DNA of 64,000 nucleotides, from the NCBI GenBank assembly GCA_040544425.1, contig JBEONO010000004.1, forward strand, positions 217,358 through 281,357, read 5' to 3'. Positions 43,916-53,492 of this stretch are shown piece by piece; the stretch's first letter is position 1, and every line of letters starts with the position of its first letter. This DNA is from Solimicrobium sp040544425 (GTDB lineage Bacteria; Pseudomonadota; Gammaproteobacteria; Burkholderiales; Burkholderiaceae_D). Both the position numbers and the translations under genes were made by a program. The notes beneath the pieces were generated by a model. That model was given only the letters and a program-made list of their open reading frames with translations. It ran no database searches and had not been told where the DNA came from.

Positions 43916-45046
43916 TTAGAGGTCAAACGGCACTTTGAGTCCGTATTGGATGAAAATCTTGCTCAAATCATCCAGATCGCCGACAATAATTTTTGCCGCC
44001 TTGCGTGGCGATATCCAACCTTTATCGATCGCTTCCTGCAAGAGAACAATAAATTCAAAAGAAAATTGCCTCGGCATTTCAGTGGACGCAAGTTGTGAAC
44101 TTATTCCTGTCAATTGCTGACAGATTGCTTTGTCGATTTTTTTTAGATTCACCAACCTCCATCCCAAGGCAACGGGCGAGACGTGCAAAGCTGCCGCGAC
44201 CTCGACAAGATGCTCAATACTGTTTGACCGTTTTGGATCGATCAACCGTTCCAATGAAGCAGACGGCATGAGCAGTGCTGCTGCAAAATTATCCGCCAGC
44301 TGTTCTGTGCGCCGGTTTGTCGCTCTGATTTCAAACGAATTTGATTCGCGATGGTCCGGCTCCATTAAATCCCAGGTCAATGCATGGAACAACTCATGGG
44401 CAAGATCATAATTTCTGCGCACTTCGGTTTCATTTCTATTGATCAGAATGACGGTCAGGTCATCCAGATGGCAGGTTGCGCCTGATATGGACTTGCCACT
44501 TTCGTCGACAACTGAATCGACAAATAATACGGGGATATCGAGTTTTTTCTCAACGATACTGGCCAGCTCTTCGGCTGGCACGACGCCCAGTTCAAGCTCA
44601 TTGACCAGTTGTTCTGCACGGGTCTGCGCCAGTTCGAATGTCGATTTTGAGGACAGGCGCAAGCTGTTTTTCAAGGGGCTGGAGTCACCGTTTTTTTTGG
44701 ACTTCATTTCGCGTAGCCAGCGCAACAGGCCGATCCATCTTCCGGCCCTGTTCTCAAATTCATTTAAGTGACTTTCATCGAGGGCCGGATCTGCCCGCCA
44801 TGAAAATTTAGCCTCACCGGCGACCGAAAACGGATCGATAAAAAAATCGGTATCTTTGTTGAGCAGTTCAGAAATGGTGAACAGCTCTTCGGCCTTGACC
44901 GCACGCTTGCCTTTTTCAATGTCTGAAATTGTTTGGCGGTCGTTGATGTTGAGTGCACTGGCCAATTGATCCTGGGAATAATTAGCCGCCTCGCGCGCCG
45001 CCCGGACCCGCAGACCGATAAGTTTTTGCGAAATTTGATTGATCAT
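43916..45046 (-). CDS. XRE family regulator fused to ImmA/IrrE metallopeptidase domain
   Basis: About 376 residues. The N-terminal helix-turn-helix of the lambda-Cro/XRE type (YSQDQLASALNINDRQTISD, residues about 24-45) is followed by an ImmA/IrrE peptidase domain with zinc motif HELFHALTW and a downstream acidic stretch. The ATG at 45044-45046 has AGAGG eight bases upstream; a GTG nine bases earlier would be too close to it. ImmA-like proteins cleave or inactivate repressors, and XRE-ImmA fusions typically control adjacent toxin or mobile-element genes. Here it likely controls its own operon and the PIN gene. The promoter upstream contains repeated TTGC motifs. Confidence 0.82.
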   Translation of the reverse strand: MINQISQKLIGLRVRAAREAANYSQDQLASALNINDRQTISDIEKGKRAVKAEELFTISELLNKDTDFFIDPFSVAGEAKFSWRADPALDESHLNEFENRAGRWIGLLRWLREMKSKKNGDSSPLKNSLRLSSKSTFELAQTRAEQLVNELELGVVPAEELASIVEKKLDIPVLFVDSVVDESGKSISGATCHLDDLTVILINRNETEVRRNYDLAHELFHALTWDLMEPDHRESNSFEIRATNRRTEQLADNFAAALLMPSASLERLIDPKRSNSIEHLVEVAAALHVSPVALGWRLVNLKKIDKAICQQLTGISSQLASTEMPRQFSFEFIVLLQEAIDKGWISPRKAAKIIVGDLDDLSKIFIQYGLKVPFDL

Positions 45047-45067
45047 AAAGTTCACCTCTGGGTGGGT

Positions 45068-45111
45068 ATTTTAATCTTGCAAATATCATTTCGCAAGAAT
45101 TATTTGCAAAT
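45068..45111 (-). promoter_or_regulatory. Promoter and operator repeats of the ImmA-PIN operon
   Basis: On the minus strand, -35 TTGCGA (45091-45096) and -10 TAAAAT (45068-45073) are 17 bp apart. Three repeats, TTTGCAA, CTTGCGA and TTTGCAA, spaced about 15 bp, lie from 45111 down to 45077 and overlap the -35 region. This is a plausible autoregulatory operator for the XRE domain. Confidence 0.55.
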
Positions 45112-45128
45112 CTAAGTAGGTTTCATAT

Positions 45129-46061
45129 TCAATTGGCAAGCGACTGCGAATTGGATGGATGCGTCCCGGTCTGACTGGCAAACAGCTCCGCAATCCATTC
45201 AACAAATACCCGCACCTTGGCCGAGAGATGTCGATTCTGGGGATAAACCACGTGAATCGGGATGGGGTCAGTGGTCCAGTCGGTCAGCAAATGTTCAAAC
45301 CGCCCATCGGCCAGGTATGGCTCGAGCTGCGATTCGGTGATCTGCAAGATACCCAGTCCGGCCAGACCGGCGCTGACGTACGCGTTCGAGTCATTCACAG
45401 CGATCTTGCCGCGCATGCTGAACTCAATCCGTTCGCCGTCCCGGGTAAAATCCCAGTCGAAGATCTTGCCGGTCTTGGAGGAAAAATAATTGATGCACTG
45501 ATGCTGCTCCAGATCGCGTGGATGCAGCGGTCGGCCGAATCTGGCGAGATACTCCACCGAGGCGCAGGTCACGAAGTTCAACACGCCGACCCGGCGCGCA
45601 ATCAGATTCGAGTCGGCCAGATTACCGCCGCGCACTGCACAGTCGACGCCTTCTTCAATCAGATCGACCGGCCGGTCGCCGCAGCCAAGTTCCAGTGAAA
45701 TATTGGGATACAGCTCGAAAAAAGCGGGCAGGGCGGGAATGATGACGCCGCTCGCCATGCCGGTCGGCACATCGACGCGCAGCCGCCCGGTCGGGCTGGC
45801 GCGATTTCGCTGCAAGGATTCTTCCGCCTCGCGCACGTCCGACAAAATACGCAAACATCGTTCATAATACGCGGCCCCATCGGCTGTGACGCTGATCTGG
45901 CGGGTGGTGCGATGCAGGAGTTTGACGGACAGCTCCTTTTCCAGGGCCTGGATCAGGGTCGTGACCGTGGCTTTGGGCATATGCAAATGCTCGGCAGCGC
46001 GCGTGAAGCCGCCCGCGTCGACCACCTCGACAAATACTTCCATAGCTTGTAATTTGTTCAT
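45129..46061 (-). CDS. LysR-family transcriptional regulator
   Basis: A 310-residue LysR-type regulator. The N-terminal winged helix (MNKLQAMEVFVEVVDAGGFT and RAAEHLHMPKATVTTLIQAL) is followed by an inducer-binding domain with the usual periplasmic-binding fold. It is divergent from the small membrane protein and hydrolase genes starting at 46194, with a palindrome between them. Control of these genes, and possibly of the RND pump further down, is inferred from position only. The inducer is unknown. Confidence 0.9.
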   Translation of the reverse strand: MNKLQAMEVFVEVVDAGGFTRAAEHLHMPKATVTTLIQALEKELSVKLLHRTTRQISVTADGAAYYERCLRILSDVREAEESLQRNRASPTGRLRVDVPTGMASGVIIPALPAFFELYPNISLELGCGDRPVDLIEEGVDCAVRGGNLADSNLIARRVGVLNFVTCASVEYLARFGRPLHPRDLEQHQCINYFSSKTGKIFDWDFTRDGERIEFSMRGKIAVNDSNAYVSAGLAGLGILQITESQLEPYLADGRFEHLLTDWTTDPIPIHVVYPQNRHLSAKVRVFVEWIAELFASQTGTHPSNSQSLAN

Positions 46062-46071
46062 CTTTTCCCCT

Positions 46072-46093
46072 ATTGTTCGTAATTCTGAACAAT
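46072..46093. promoter_or_regulatory. Palindrome in LysR divergent region
   Basis: Perfect 7-bp arms ATTGTTC (46072-46078) and GAACAAT (46087-46093) separated by 8 bases, just upstream of the LysR gene. The interrupted dyad shape is typical of LysR-type binding sites. Confidence 0.5.
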
Positions 46094-46193
46094 CAATTCG
46101 TTATTTGCCCGTTTATTCGATTGTATAACAAGATTATTATTGCGGCTCTGCAGCATGGACTGCAAACTGTTTTGCATTATTCGGGAGCTTGTT

Positions 46194-46430
46194 ATGAGTC
46201 AGATCAATAAAATTATCGGCCAGGTCGGCCTGGTCACGGTGCTGGTGGCATTGCTGTTTGCCCTGGTCGGGGTAATCTCGACGGACGCCTACTCGGTGGC
46301 GGCCCAGGCGCAGGCGCATGGTGATCTGGCTCTGATGCAGCTGGGTGAGGCGAGCAGTAATGACACGCACAGCCCGGTGACAAATTTACTGCTCAATGGA
46401 TCAGCCGACCATCAGGTAACGACGCAATGA
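46194..46430 (+). CDS. Small membrane protein, unknown
   Basis: 78 residues with one membrane helix (VGLVTVLVALLFALVGVIST), preceded by MSQINKIIG. The ATG has GGGAG six bases upstream. The last codon and stop overlap the next gene's ATG (ATGA), so the two are translationally coupled. I do not recognise the family. It may anchor or partner the hydrolase-like protein that follows. Confidence 0.6.
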   Translation: MSQINKIIGQVGLVTVLVALLFALVGVISTDAYSVAAQAQAHGDLALMQLGEASSNDTHSPVTNLLLNGSADHQVTTQ

Positions 46431-47302
46431 CCCCGATGTCCGAACTGCCTTCCCAACAACTCAAGGTCCGCGATACCGTCGTGCAGGGCGCGGCGGGTCC
46501 CCTGGCGGCACGGATTTATTCCGCCAATCCGGCCAACGTCAAACAGGACAGCCTGATCGTGTTCTTTCACGGTGGCGGCTTCGACACGGGTGATCTGGAC
46601 GATGCCGATGAATTTTTGAATCACCTCGCCTTGGGCAATCCCGGTCACATCGTGATGGCGACCAGTTACACACTGGCCACTGAACATCCCTTTCCGGCTG
46701 CCGTTGAAGATGCTTACGCGGTATTGAACTGGAGCCGGAAAAACAAGACGCGTTTGGGCTGGAGCGGCAAGCAGTTGATCGTGGCCGGTATCGAAGCCGG
46801 TGCCAATCTGGCGGCAGTGAGCACTTTAATGGCACGCGATCGCGGCGGACCAGCCATCGATGGACAGATTCTGATCATGCCGATGCTCGATCCGGGCCTG
46901 ACCACCGGCTCGATGCGCGCCATGCCCGCACCAGAACTGGTTGAAGTGGCCGATGCCTGTGCGGCAGCGTATCGCGGCTACCTGCCGAACGCAGCCGACC
47001 GCATTCATCCCTATGCCTCGCCGCTGCAATCGAGCCGTCTGAAAAATTTACCACCGGCCCTGATCATGTCTACCGAAGACGATCCCCTGCGCGATGAAGC
47101 CGAGTTGTACGGCAACAAGTTGATCAACGCCGGTGTCAATACCACCGTGCAGCGCATGCCCTCGGTCCCGTTGCGTGAACCCGGGGCACGCAATGAATGT
47201 GCATGTCGGGTATATGCACTTGGCGCAATTGGCGTATTCCTCGCTGGTCTTGAGCGACAGCGTACCGAAAACCTGATCACGGGGGCGACCCCAACCAGCT
47301 AA
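46427..47302 (+). CDS. Alpha/beta hydrolase-fold protein lacking catalytic residues
   Basis: A 291-residue protein of the hormone-sensitive-lipase-like alpha/beta hydrolase family. The oxyanion motif HGGG is at residues 48-51. However, the nucleophile motif that should read GxSxG is GIEAG (Glu about 123 in place of Ser). The catalytic His near the C-terminus is also not visible (the region reads NECACRVYALGAI). The Asp-type stretch EDDPLRDEA is present. It is translationally coupled to the small membrane protein upstream. It is likely a non-catalytic ligand-binding or regulatory protein, or carries unusual chemistry. Confidence 0.8.
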   Translation: MTPMSELPSQQLKVRDTVVQGAAGPLAARIYSANPANVKQDSLIVFFHGGGFDTGDLDDADEFLNHLALGNPGHIVMATSYTLATEHPFPAAVEDAYAVLNWSRKNKTRLGWSGKQLIVAGIEAGANLAAVSTLMARDRGGPAIDGQILIMPMLDPGLTTGSMRAMPAPELVEVADACAAAYRGYLPNAADRIHPYASPLQSSRLKNLPPALIMSTEDDPLRDEAELYGNKLINAGVNTTVQRMPSVPLREPGARNECACRVYALGAIGVFLAGLERQRTENLITGATPTS

Positions 47303-47343
47303 TCCTGCTGAGGCATAAATTTAGATGCTCCGTCCAGAAGACC

Positions 47344-47443
47344 CGCGTCGTTCCCGCGGATTCAGGCGGGAACCCAGTGTCGTTACGCTGTGGTCTATCA
47401 CCAAACGACGCTAGGTTCCCGCCTGAAACCGCGGGAATGACGG
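47344..47443. repeat. GC-rich dispersed palindromic repeat, copy 5
   Basis: Contains CGTCGTTCCCGCGGATTCAG, GGGAACCCAGTGTCGT, ACGACGCTAGGTTCCC and CCGCGGGAATGACGG in the inverted arrangement of copy 1. It lies in the gap between the hydrolase-like gene and the RND adaptor gene. The 47303-47596 gap holds no other recognised feature. Confidence 0.8.
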
Positions 47444-47596
47444 AGCACGGAGCCGGAGTGAATTTATGACACAGTAGTACAAATTACCTACTAATTTTCA
47501 GTTTCACGCAGATCTAACGGCGTAGCCGGTTCAGGCACCGATTTATCGATGCAGGGGATTTTTTACGCTCAATTTTTTAATAACAGGGGAAGTATC

Positions 47597-48811
47597 ATGA
47601 ATTCAAATAACAAAGTATCAAACCGAACGTTGGGTGCAGCCTTGACCGCGGCGGGCATCATCAGTCTTGCACTGCTCAGTGGCTGCAATTTCGCGACCGG
47701 CAAAACCAATGAGGCACCGGCCTCTGCTGCAGCAGGTGGTCCGCCGGTTTCAGTGGCTGCCGTGATTGAAAAACCGATTGAGCAGACCCAGGAATTTTCC
47801 GGTCGTATTGAGGCCATCGAACATGTTGAGATTCGTTCCCGTGTCAGTGGCTTCATCACCGCAATCAATTTCAAACCGGGCAGTGAAGTCAAAAAGGGTG
47901 CGGTCCTGTTTGTGATCGATCCGCGCCCGTATCAGTCCGAAGCGGATCGCGCCGAAGCAGCCGCCTTCTCGGCGCGTGCCAAAGCGGATCTGGCCAAGCT
48001 GGAGTTGAGCCGCTCGGAAAAACTGCTGGCCGAAAAAGCCATCGCCCAGCGTGAGTTTGACGGCAGCGCCTCAAACTGGAAAGAACTGGACGCCAATGCC
48101 CGTGCCGCTCAGGCATCGTACGAAACCGCCAAACTGAACCTGAGCTACACCCAGGTGCGCTCACCGATCGATGGTCGGGTCAGCAAGGCCGAGATCACCA
48201 ATGGCAATCTGATCGATGCATCCGCCGTGCTGACCTCAGTCGTTTCGACCGAGCGCATCTACGCCAGTTTTGACGGCGATGAAGACACCTTCCTGCGCGT
48301 CGGCGAGATGTCACATCAGGGCAAACCGGTAGCGGTGCGCGTGGGTCTTGCCAATGAAACCGGTTTCCCGCATGAAGGCAAACTCGAATTCGTGGATAAC
48401 CAGTTGAATCCGCAGACCGGCAGCGTGCGCATGCGCGCTACCTTTGTGAATGCCGACAATGTGCTCGTGCCAGGTTTGTTCGCACGGGTCCAGCTCGGCG
48501 GCGGCAAGGATTTAACTAAAGCGCTCCTGATCAATGACCGCGCCGTCGGTACGGATCAGAATCGCAAATTCGTGTTTGTGATTGATGCCACCAATAAAGC
48601 TGAATATCGTCCGGTCAAACTCGGACAGACCGTCGCCGGTTTGCGTGTCGTCACCGAAGGTTTGAAGATTGGTGAACGCGTCGTGGTGAATGGTTTGCAG
48701 CGTGTCCATCCGGGCGCTTCGATTACACCGGAAGTTGTGCCAATGGACTTTGATCCGGCCAATTCCCCCAAAGTAGCAGCAGCGGCCAGTGTCACTGTAG
48801 CCAAGGAATAA
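47597..48811 (+). CDS. RND efflux periplasmic adaptor (MexE-like)
   Basis: A 404-residue membrane-fusion lipoprotein (lipobox ALLSGC). It has a beta-barrel/lipoyl layout: EFSGRIEAIEHVEIRSRVSG (lipoyl half), a coiled-coil hairpin (about residues 100-170, RAEAAAFSARAKADLAKLEL) and the second lipoyl half LSYTQVRSPIDGRV. The ATG at 47597 has GGGGAAG upstream. It links the inner-membrane pump at 48816 to the outer-membrane channel at 51998. The operon resembles MexEF-OprN or related multidrug systems; substrates cannot be read from sequence. Confidence 0.92.
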   Translation: MNSNNKVSNRTLGAALTAAGIISLALLSGCNFATGKTNEAPASAAAGGPPVSVAAVIEKPIEQTQEFSGRIEAIEHVEIRSRVSGFITAINFKPGSEVKKGAVLFVIDPRPYQSEADRAEAAAFSARAKADLAKLELSRSEKLLAEKAIAQREFDGSASNWKELDANARAAQASYETAKLNLSYTQVRSPIDGRVSKAEITNGNLIDASAVLTSVVSTERIYASFDGDEDTFLRVGEMSHQGKPVAVRVGLANETGFPHEGKLEFVDNQLNPQTGSVRMRATFVNADNVLVPGLFARVQLGGGKDLTKALLINDRAVGTDQNRKFVFVIDATNKAEYRPVKLGQTVAGLRVVTEGLKIGERVVVNGLQRVHPGASITPEVVPMDFDPANSPKVAAAASVTVAKE

Positions 48812-48815
48812 GACC

Positions 48816-51800
48816 ATGAATTTTTCACGCTTCTTTGTCGACAAGCCGATTTTCGCGGCGGTATTGTCGATCATTATTTTTGTCGCCGGCCTGATCGCCA
48901 TCTTTCAGTTGCCGATTTCCGAGTACCCCGATGTGGTGCCGCCTTCAGTCGTGGTGCGTGCGCAGTATCCGGGTGCCAATCCGAAGATCATCGCCGAAAC
49001 CGTGGCTGCGCCACTGGAAGAGCAGATCAACGGGGTCGAAAACATGTTGTACATGACTTCCCAAAATACCTCCGACGGTGCGCTGGCACTGACCGTGACC
49101 TTCAAGGTCGGCACCAACGTCGAGCAGGCTGAAACCCAGGTGCAGAACCGGGTTCAGCGCGCCTTGCCGCGCCTGCCGGAAGAAGTGCGCCAGATCGGCG
49201 TGACCACAGTCAAGAGTTCGCCGAACCTGACCATGGTGGTGCATCTGGTGTCACCGAACGGTCGCTATGATGATCTGTATCTGCGCAACTATGCGGTCCT
49301 GAATATCAAGGATCAGCTGGCACGCATTTCCGGCATGGGTGAAGTGAATCTGTTTGGCTCGGGTGACTATGCGATGCGTATCTGGCTCGATCCGCAAAAA
49401 GTGGCAGCGCGTGGCCTGACCGCCAACGACGTGGTTGAAGCAATTCGCGAACAAAACGTGCAGGTCGCTGCCGGTGTGATTGGTGCAACGCCCTCCAAAA
49501 ATGCGGAGTTTCAATTAACTGTTAACACCCAAGGTCGCCTGAAAACCACCGAAGAATTTGGCGCCATCATTGTGCGTACCGGTGCGGACGGCTCGACCAC
49601 GTTATTGAAAGATGTGGCGCGGGTTGAACTGGGTTCAAACTCGTATGATCTGCGTTCATTGCTGAACAATAAGTCGGCCGTCGCACTCGGTATTTTTGAA
49701 GCGCCGAATGCCAACGACCTGCAACTGTCGGCCAATGTACGCGCCAAAATGGAAGAGCTGAAAAAGGACTTTCCGGAAGGCGTGGATTATCAGGTTGTGT
49801 ACGATCCGACCCAGTTTGTGCGCGAGTCGATCAAGGCGGTGATTCATACACTGCTTGAAGCGATTGCCCTGGTGGTGCTGGTGGTGATTATATTCTTGCA
49901 GACCTGGCGCGCTTCGATCATTCCCCTGCTGGCAGTGCCGGTGTCGATTGTCGGTACCTTTGCCGTGATGCTGGGCTTCGGCTTCTCAATCAATACACTG
50001 TCGCTGTTTGGTCTGGTGCTGGCAATCGGGATCGTGGTCGATGATGCGATTGTGGTGGTGGAAAACGTCGAGCGCAATATCGCCAACGGTTTGAGTCCGC
50101 GAGATGCGACGATTCAGGCCATGAAAGAAGTGTCCGGTCCGATCATCGCCGTCGCTCTGGTGCTGTGTGCCGTGTTTGTGCCGATCGCGTTTCTGTCGGG
50201 CCTGTCCGGTCAGTTCTATCGCCAGTTCGCCTTGACCATCGCGATTTCCACCGTGATCTCGGCCTTCAGTTCACTGACACTGGCACCGGCACTGGCAGCA
50301 ACTTTGCTCAAGCCGCATGACGCACCGAAAGACGGTTTGACGCGCGTGATGGACAGTTTGTTTGGCCGTTTTTTTGCCTGGTTCAACCGCTTTTTCGGTC
50401 GCGCTTCGCATCGCTATGAGACTGGCGTCAAAGGCATACTGGGCCGTAAATCGGCAGCAGTCGGCGTGTATCTGTTGCTGGCGGTCGCCGCGGGCTTCAT
50501 GTTCAAACTGGTACCGGCCGGGTTTGTACCGGCCCAGGATAAGCAGTATCTGGTCGGGTTTGCCCAATTGCCGGATGCAGCCTCACTGGAACGCACTACC
50601 TCGGTGATTCGTCGCATGTCTGATATCGCCAGGCAGATTCCCGGCGTAGAATCATCAGTCGCATTCCCGGGTCTGTCGATCAACGGTTTTACCAATGCGC
50701 CGAATGCCGGTATCGTGTTCACCACCCTGAAACCGTTTGATCAACGCACTGCGCCGGAACAATCGGGCGCGGCGATTGCAGCAGAAATCAACAAGCGCAT
50801 GGGCAGTATTCAGGATGCCTTCATCATGGTGTTTCCACCTCCTCCGGTCAATGGCCTGGGAACCATCGGCGGTTTCAAGATGATGATCGAAGACCGTGGC
50901 AATCTCGGTTACGACGAACTGTACAAAGCGACGCAGGCCATGCAGATGAAAGCCTGGCAGACCCCGGAACTGGCTGGCGTATTCTCCAGTTTCCAGATCA
51001 ATGTGCCGCAACTGTTTGCCGATGTTGACCGCACCAAGGCCAAGCAACTCGGTGTGCCACTGTCAACGATTTATCAAACCTTGCAGATCAATCTCGGCTC
51101 GCTGTACGTGAACGATTTCAATCAGTTCGGCCGCACTTATCAGGTGCGGGTGCAGGCTGATTCCATCTATCGTTCCCACGCTGAAGATATCGCCCAGCTG
51201 AAAGTGCGCAATGACAAGGGCGAGATGATTCCGCTGTCGTCCCTGATTCGCGTCAAAGACAGCTATGGTCCTGATCGTGTGCAGCGTTACAACGGCTATG
51301 TGGCAGCTGATTTGAATGGCGGTCCGGCGCTGGGTGTCTCTACCGGTCAGGCGCAGGCTGCGCTGGAAAAAATTGCCCGCGAAGTTTTGCCAAAAGGGAT
51401 TACCTATGAATGGACTGAGTTGACCTATCAGGACATCCTGTCCGGCAATACCATGATCTATGTTTTCCCATTGTGCGTGCTGCTGGTGTTCCTGGTTCTC
51501 GCTGCGCAGTATGAAAGCTGGACCCTGCCGCTGGCGGTGATTCTGATCGTGCCGATGTCGATTCTCTGTGCCCTGATCGGCGTCAAGCTGACTCATGGTG
51601 ACAATAACGTCTTCACCCAGATTGCGCTGTTCGTGCTGGTCGGGCTGGCCTCGAAGAATGCGATTCTGATCGTCGAGTTTGCCCGTGAACTGGAAGAGCA
51701 TGGTCGCACTGTTGTCGAAGCTGCGCTGGAAGCCTGTCGTCTGCGTTTGCGTCCGATTCTGATGACCTCAATCGCCTTCATCATGGGTGTCGTGCCGCTG

Positions 51801-52001
51801 GTGTTTTCACACGGTGCCGGTTCCGAGATGCGTCATGCGATGGGTGTTGCGGTCTTTGCCGGTATGTTGGGCGTCACATTCTTCGGTCTGTTTTTAACGC
51901 CGGTATTTTATGTTTTATTGCGCACGCTGGCCAACCGCCTGAGTTCAAAAGCGGTTGAGACAGCAGCTGTTGCGCCAAAATTGGAAGGAACCCATTCATG
52001 A
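48816..52001 (+). CDS. RND multidrug efflux transporter (MexF-like)
   Basis: A 1061-residue HAE1-type RND pump. The start MNFSRFFVDKPIFAAVLSII and QLPISEYPDVVPPSVVVRAQ is closely like MexF. The proton-relay Asp pair is in IGIVVDDAIVVVENVERN (helix 4). There are twelve membrane helices and two large periplasmic loops. It starts four bases after the adaptor stop, and its last codons overlap the channel gene (ATGA), so all three are co-translated. Drug range is inferred only from the family (MexEF-OprN type). The LysR gene near 45129 could be a regulator, by analogy to MexT. Confidence 0.93.
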   Translation: MNFSRFFVDKPIFAAVLSIIIFVAGLIAIFQLPISEYPDVVPPSVVVRAQYPGANPKIIAETVAAPLEEQINGVENMLYMTSQNTSDGALALTVTFKVGTNVEQAETQVQNRVQRALPRLPEEVRQIGVTTVKSSPNLTMVVHLVSPNGRYDDLYLRNYAVLNIKDQLARISGMGEVNLFGSGDYAMRIWLDPQKVAARGLTANDVVEAIREQNVQVAAGVIGATPSKNAEFQLTVNTQGRLKTTEEFGAIIVRTGADGSTTLLKDVARVELGSNSYDLRSLLNNKSAVALGIFEAPNANDLQLSANVRAKMEELKKDFPEGVDYQVVYDPTQFVRESIKAVIHTLLEAIALVVLVVIIFLQTWRASIIPLLAVPVSIVGTFAVMLGFGFSINTLSLFGLVLAIGIVVDDAIVVVENVERNIANGLSPRDATIQAMKEVSGPIIAVALVLCAVFVPIAFLSGLSGQFYRQFALTIAISTVISAFSSLTLAPALAATLLKPHDAPKDGLTRVMDSLFGRFFAWFNRFFGRASHRYETGVKGILGRKSAAVGVYLLLAVAAGFMFKLVPAGFVPAQDKQYLVGFAQLPDAASLERTTSVIRRMSDIARQIPGVESSVAFPGLSINGFTNAPNAGIVFTTLKPFDQRTAPEQSGAAIAAEINKRMGSIQDAFIMVFPPPPVNGLGTIGGFKMMIEDRGNLGYDELYKATQAMQMKAWQTPELAGVFSSFQINVPQLFADVDRTKAKQLGVPLSTIYQTLQINLGSLYVNDFNQFGRTYQVRVQADSIYRSHAEDIAQLKVRNDKGEMIPLSSLIRVKDSYGPDRVQRYNGYVAADLNGGPALGVSTGQAQAALEKIAREVLPKGITYEWTELTYQDILSGNTMIYVFPLCVLLVFLVLAAQYESWTLPLAVILIVPMSILCALIGVKLTHGDNNVFTQIALFVLVGLASKNAILIVEFARELEEHGRTVVEAALEACRLRLRPILMTSIAFIMGVVPLVFSHGAGSEMRHAMGVAVFAGMLGVTFFGLFLTPVFYVLLRTLANRLSSKAVETAAVAPKLEGTHS

Positions 52002-53446
52002 AATCGCACACGATGAAAAAGCGTATCGCGCCTTTATTGCTGACCCTGATCCTGACCGCCTGTGCTGCGCCAGAATTCAAACAACCGGACGTGCCGATGC
52101 CGCATGCCTTCAAGGAATCGTCGCAGCCGCTTACCGCCGCAGACGGCACGCGCTGGCTGCCGGCACACTCAGCCGAAGTGCAGCAACGCGGCCAATGGTG
52201 GCTGGTGTTCAACGACCCGGCACTCAATCAGCTGATCGCTGAGGCAACTGGCGCCAACCAGAATCTGGCCGTCGCTGCGGCCCGCGTCAAAGAGGCCCGG
52301 GCGATTGCCGGAATTGCCGAAGCTGACCGCATCCCGCAAGTCGGGGTTGGGGTCGGTGGCGAGCGCACGCGCGCCTCGGCCTTGTCGCTGAATCTGCCGC
52401 AGGGAACGAAAGTCGCACCGGCCAATATTTACCAGGCCAATCTGAGTGCCAGTTACGAAGTCGATCTGTTTGGCCGGGTTGCCTCGAACGTCAGCGCGGC
52501 CCGTTCTGACGCGGCAGCCAGCGAAGCGACTTATCGTTCGGTGTTGTTGTCACTGCAGGCCGATGTCGCGCAGACCTATTTCAAATTGCGCGAAACCGAT
52601 GCCGAACTGGCGACATTGAATCAGACGGTGAAACTGCGCGAAGAAAGTGTGCACGTCAATCAGCGTCGTTACGATCTGGGCGATCTGGGTGAGTTTGATT
52701 TGACCCGGGCAAAAACCGAATTGCTGACCTCGCGCGCTGAAGCCATCGGACTGCAGCAGCAACGCGTCACCAATGAACACGCGCTGGCCGTCTTGCTGGG
52801 TAAACCAGCCTCGGAATATGCAGCAAGTGTAAGTGTGTTGGAAGACGCCGCGCAAATGCCACAGATCCCGGCCGGTCTGCCTTCTTCCCTGCTGGAACGT
52901 CGTCCCGATATCGCCGCAGCACAACGCGCGATGGAAGCATCGAATGCGCGCATCGGGGTCGCCAAGGCAGTGATGTTCCCGGCACTGAATTTGAATGCCG
53001 GTGTCGGCGGCCTGGCCGGAACCTTGCCCGAAGTATTCAAATGGTCTAACGGTTCCTGGGTACTCGGTGCCTTGTTGTCGATGCCAGTGATCGATGGTGG
53101 TCGCAACCGGGCCGCCGTGACTGCCAGCGAAGCGGTGCTGGAAGCATCGGTAGCGACGTATCGACAGAACGTGCTGGTAGCGTTTGCCGAAGTCGAAGAC
53201 AACCTGGCCGGTTTGCGCATTCTGGCCGGGCAGGCCGAGCAGATTGATGCAGCCGTTGTGTCGGCGCGTCGCTCTGCCGAGCTGGCGCGGCAGTTATACG
53301 ATGCCGGTCGTTCCAGCTATCTCGATCTGCTCGACGCCCAGCGCAATCTGGCAACCGTTGAACGCAATGCGGTAATCCTGCGCGGCAGTCGTGCGGTGAG
53401 CACCGTTGCCCTGATTCGCGCCCTGGGTGGTGGTTGGGATAGTTAG
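51998..53446 (+). CDS. Outer-membrane efflux channel (OprN-like)
   Basis: A 482-residue outer-membrane factor of the TolC/OprM family, a lipoprotein with the lipobox LTAC followed by AAPEFKQP. Long helical repeats include RVKEARAIAGIAEADRIPQV, and SLLERRPDIAAAQRAMEASN is the family RRPDI stretch. Its ATG overlaps the pump gene stop (ATGA). It completes the tripartite pump. A second ATG five codons later (52013) is possible. Confidence 0.92.
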   Translation: MKSHTMKKRIAPLLLTLILTACAAPEFKQPDVPMPHAFKESSQPLTAADGTRWLPAHSAEVQQRGQWWLVFNDPALNQLIAEATGANQNLAVAAARVKEARAIAGIAEADRIPQVGVGVGGERTRASALSLNLPQGTKVAPANIYQANLSASYEVDLFGRVASNVSAARSDAAASEATYRSVLLSLQADVAQTYFKLRETDAELATLNQTVKLREESVHVNQRRYDLGDLGEFDLTRAKTELLTSRAEAIGLQQQRVTNEHALAVLLGKPASEYAASVSVLEDAAQMPQIPAGLPSSLLERRPDIAAAQRAMEASNARIGVAKAVMFPALNLNAGVGGLAGTLPEVFKWSNGSWVLGALLSMPVIDGGRNRAAVTASEAVLEASVATYRQNVLVAFAEVEDNLAGLRILAGQAEQIDAAVVSARRSAELARQLYDAGRSSYLDLLDAQRNLATVERNAVILRGSRAVSTVALIRALGGGWDS

Positions 53447-53492
53447 TTGGAGCAGTTCGGCAGTCCGGTAATTTGTTCATTTGGAGAACACC

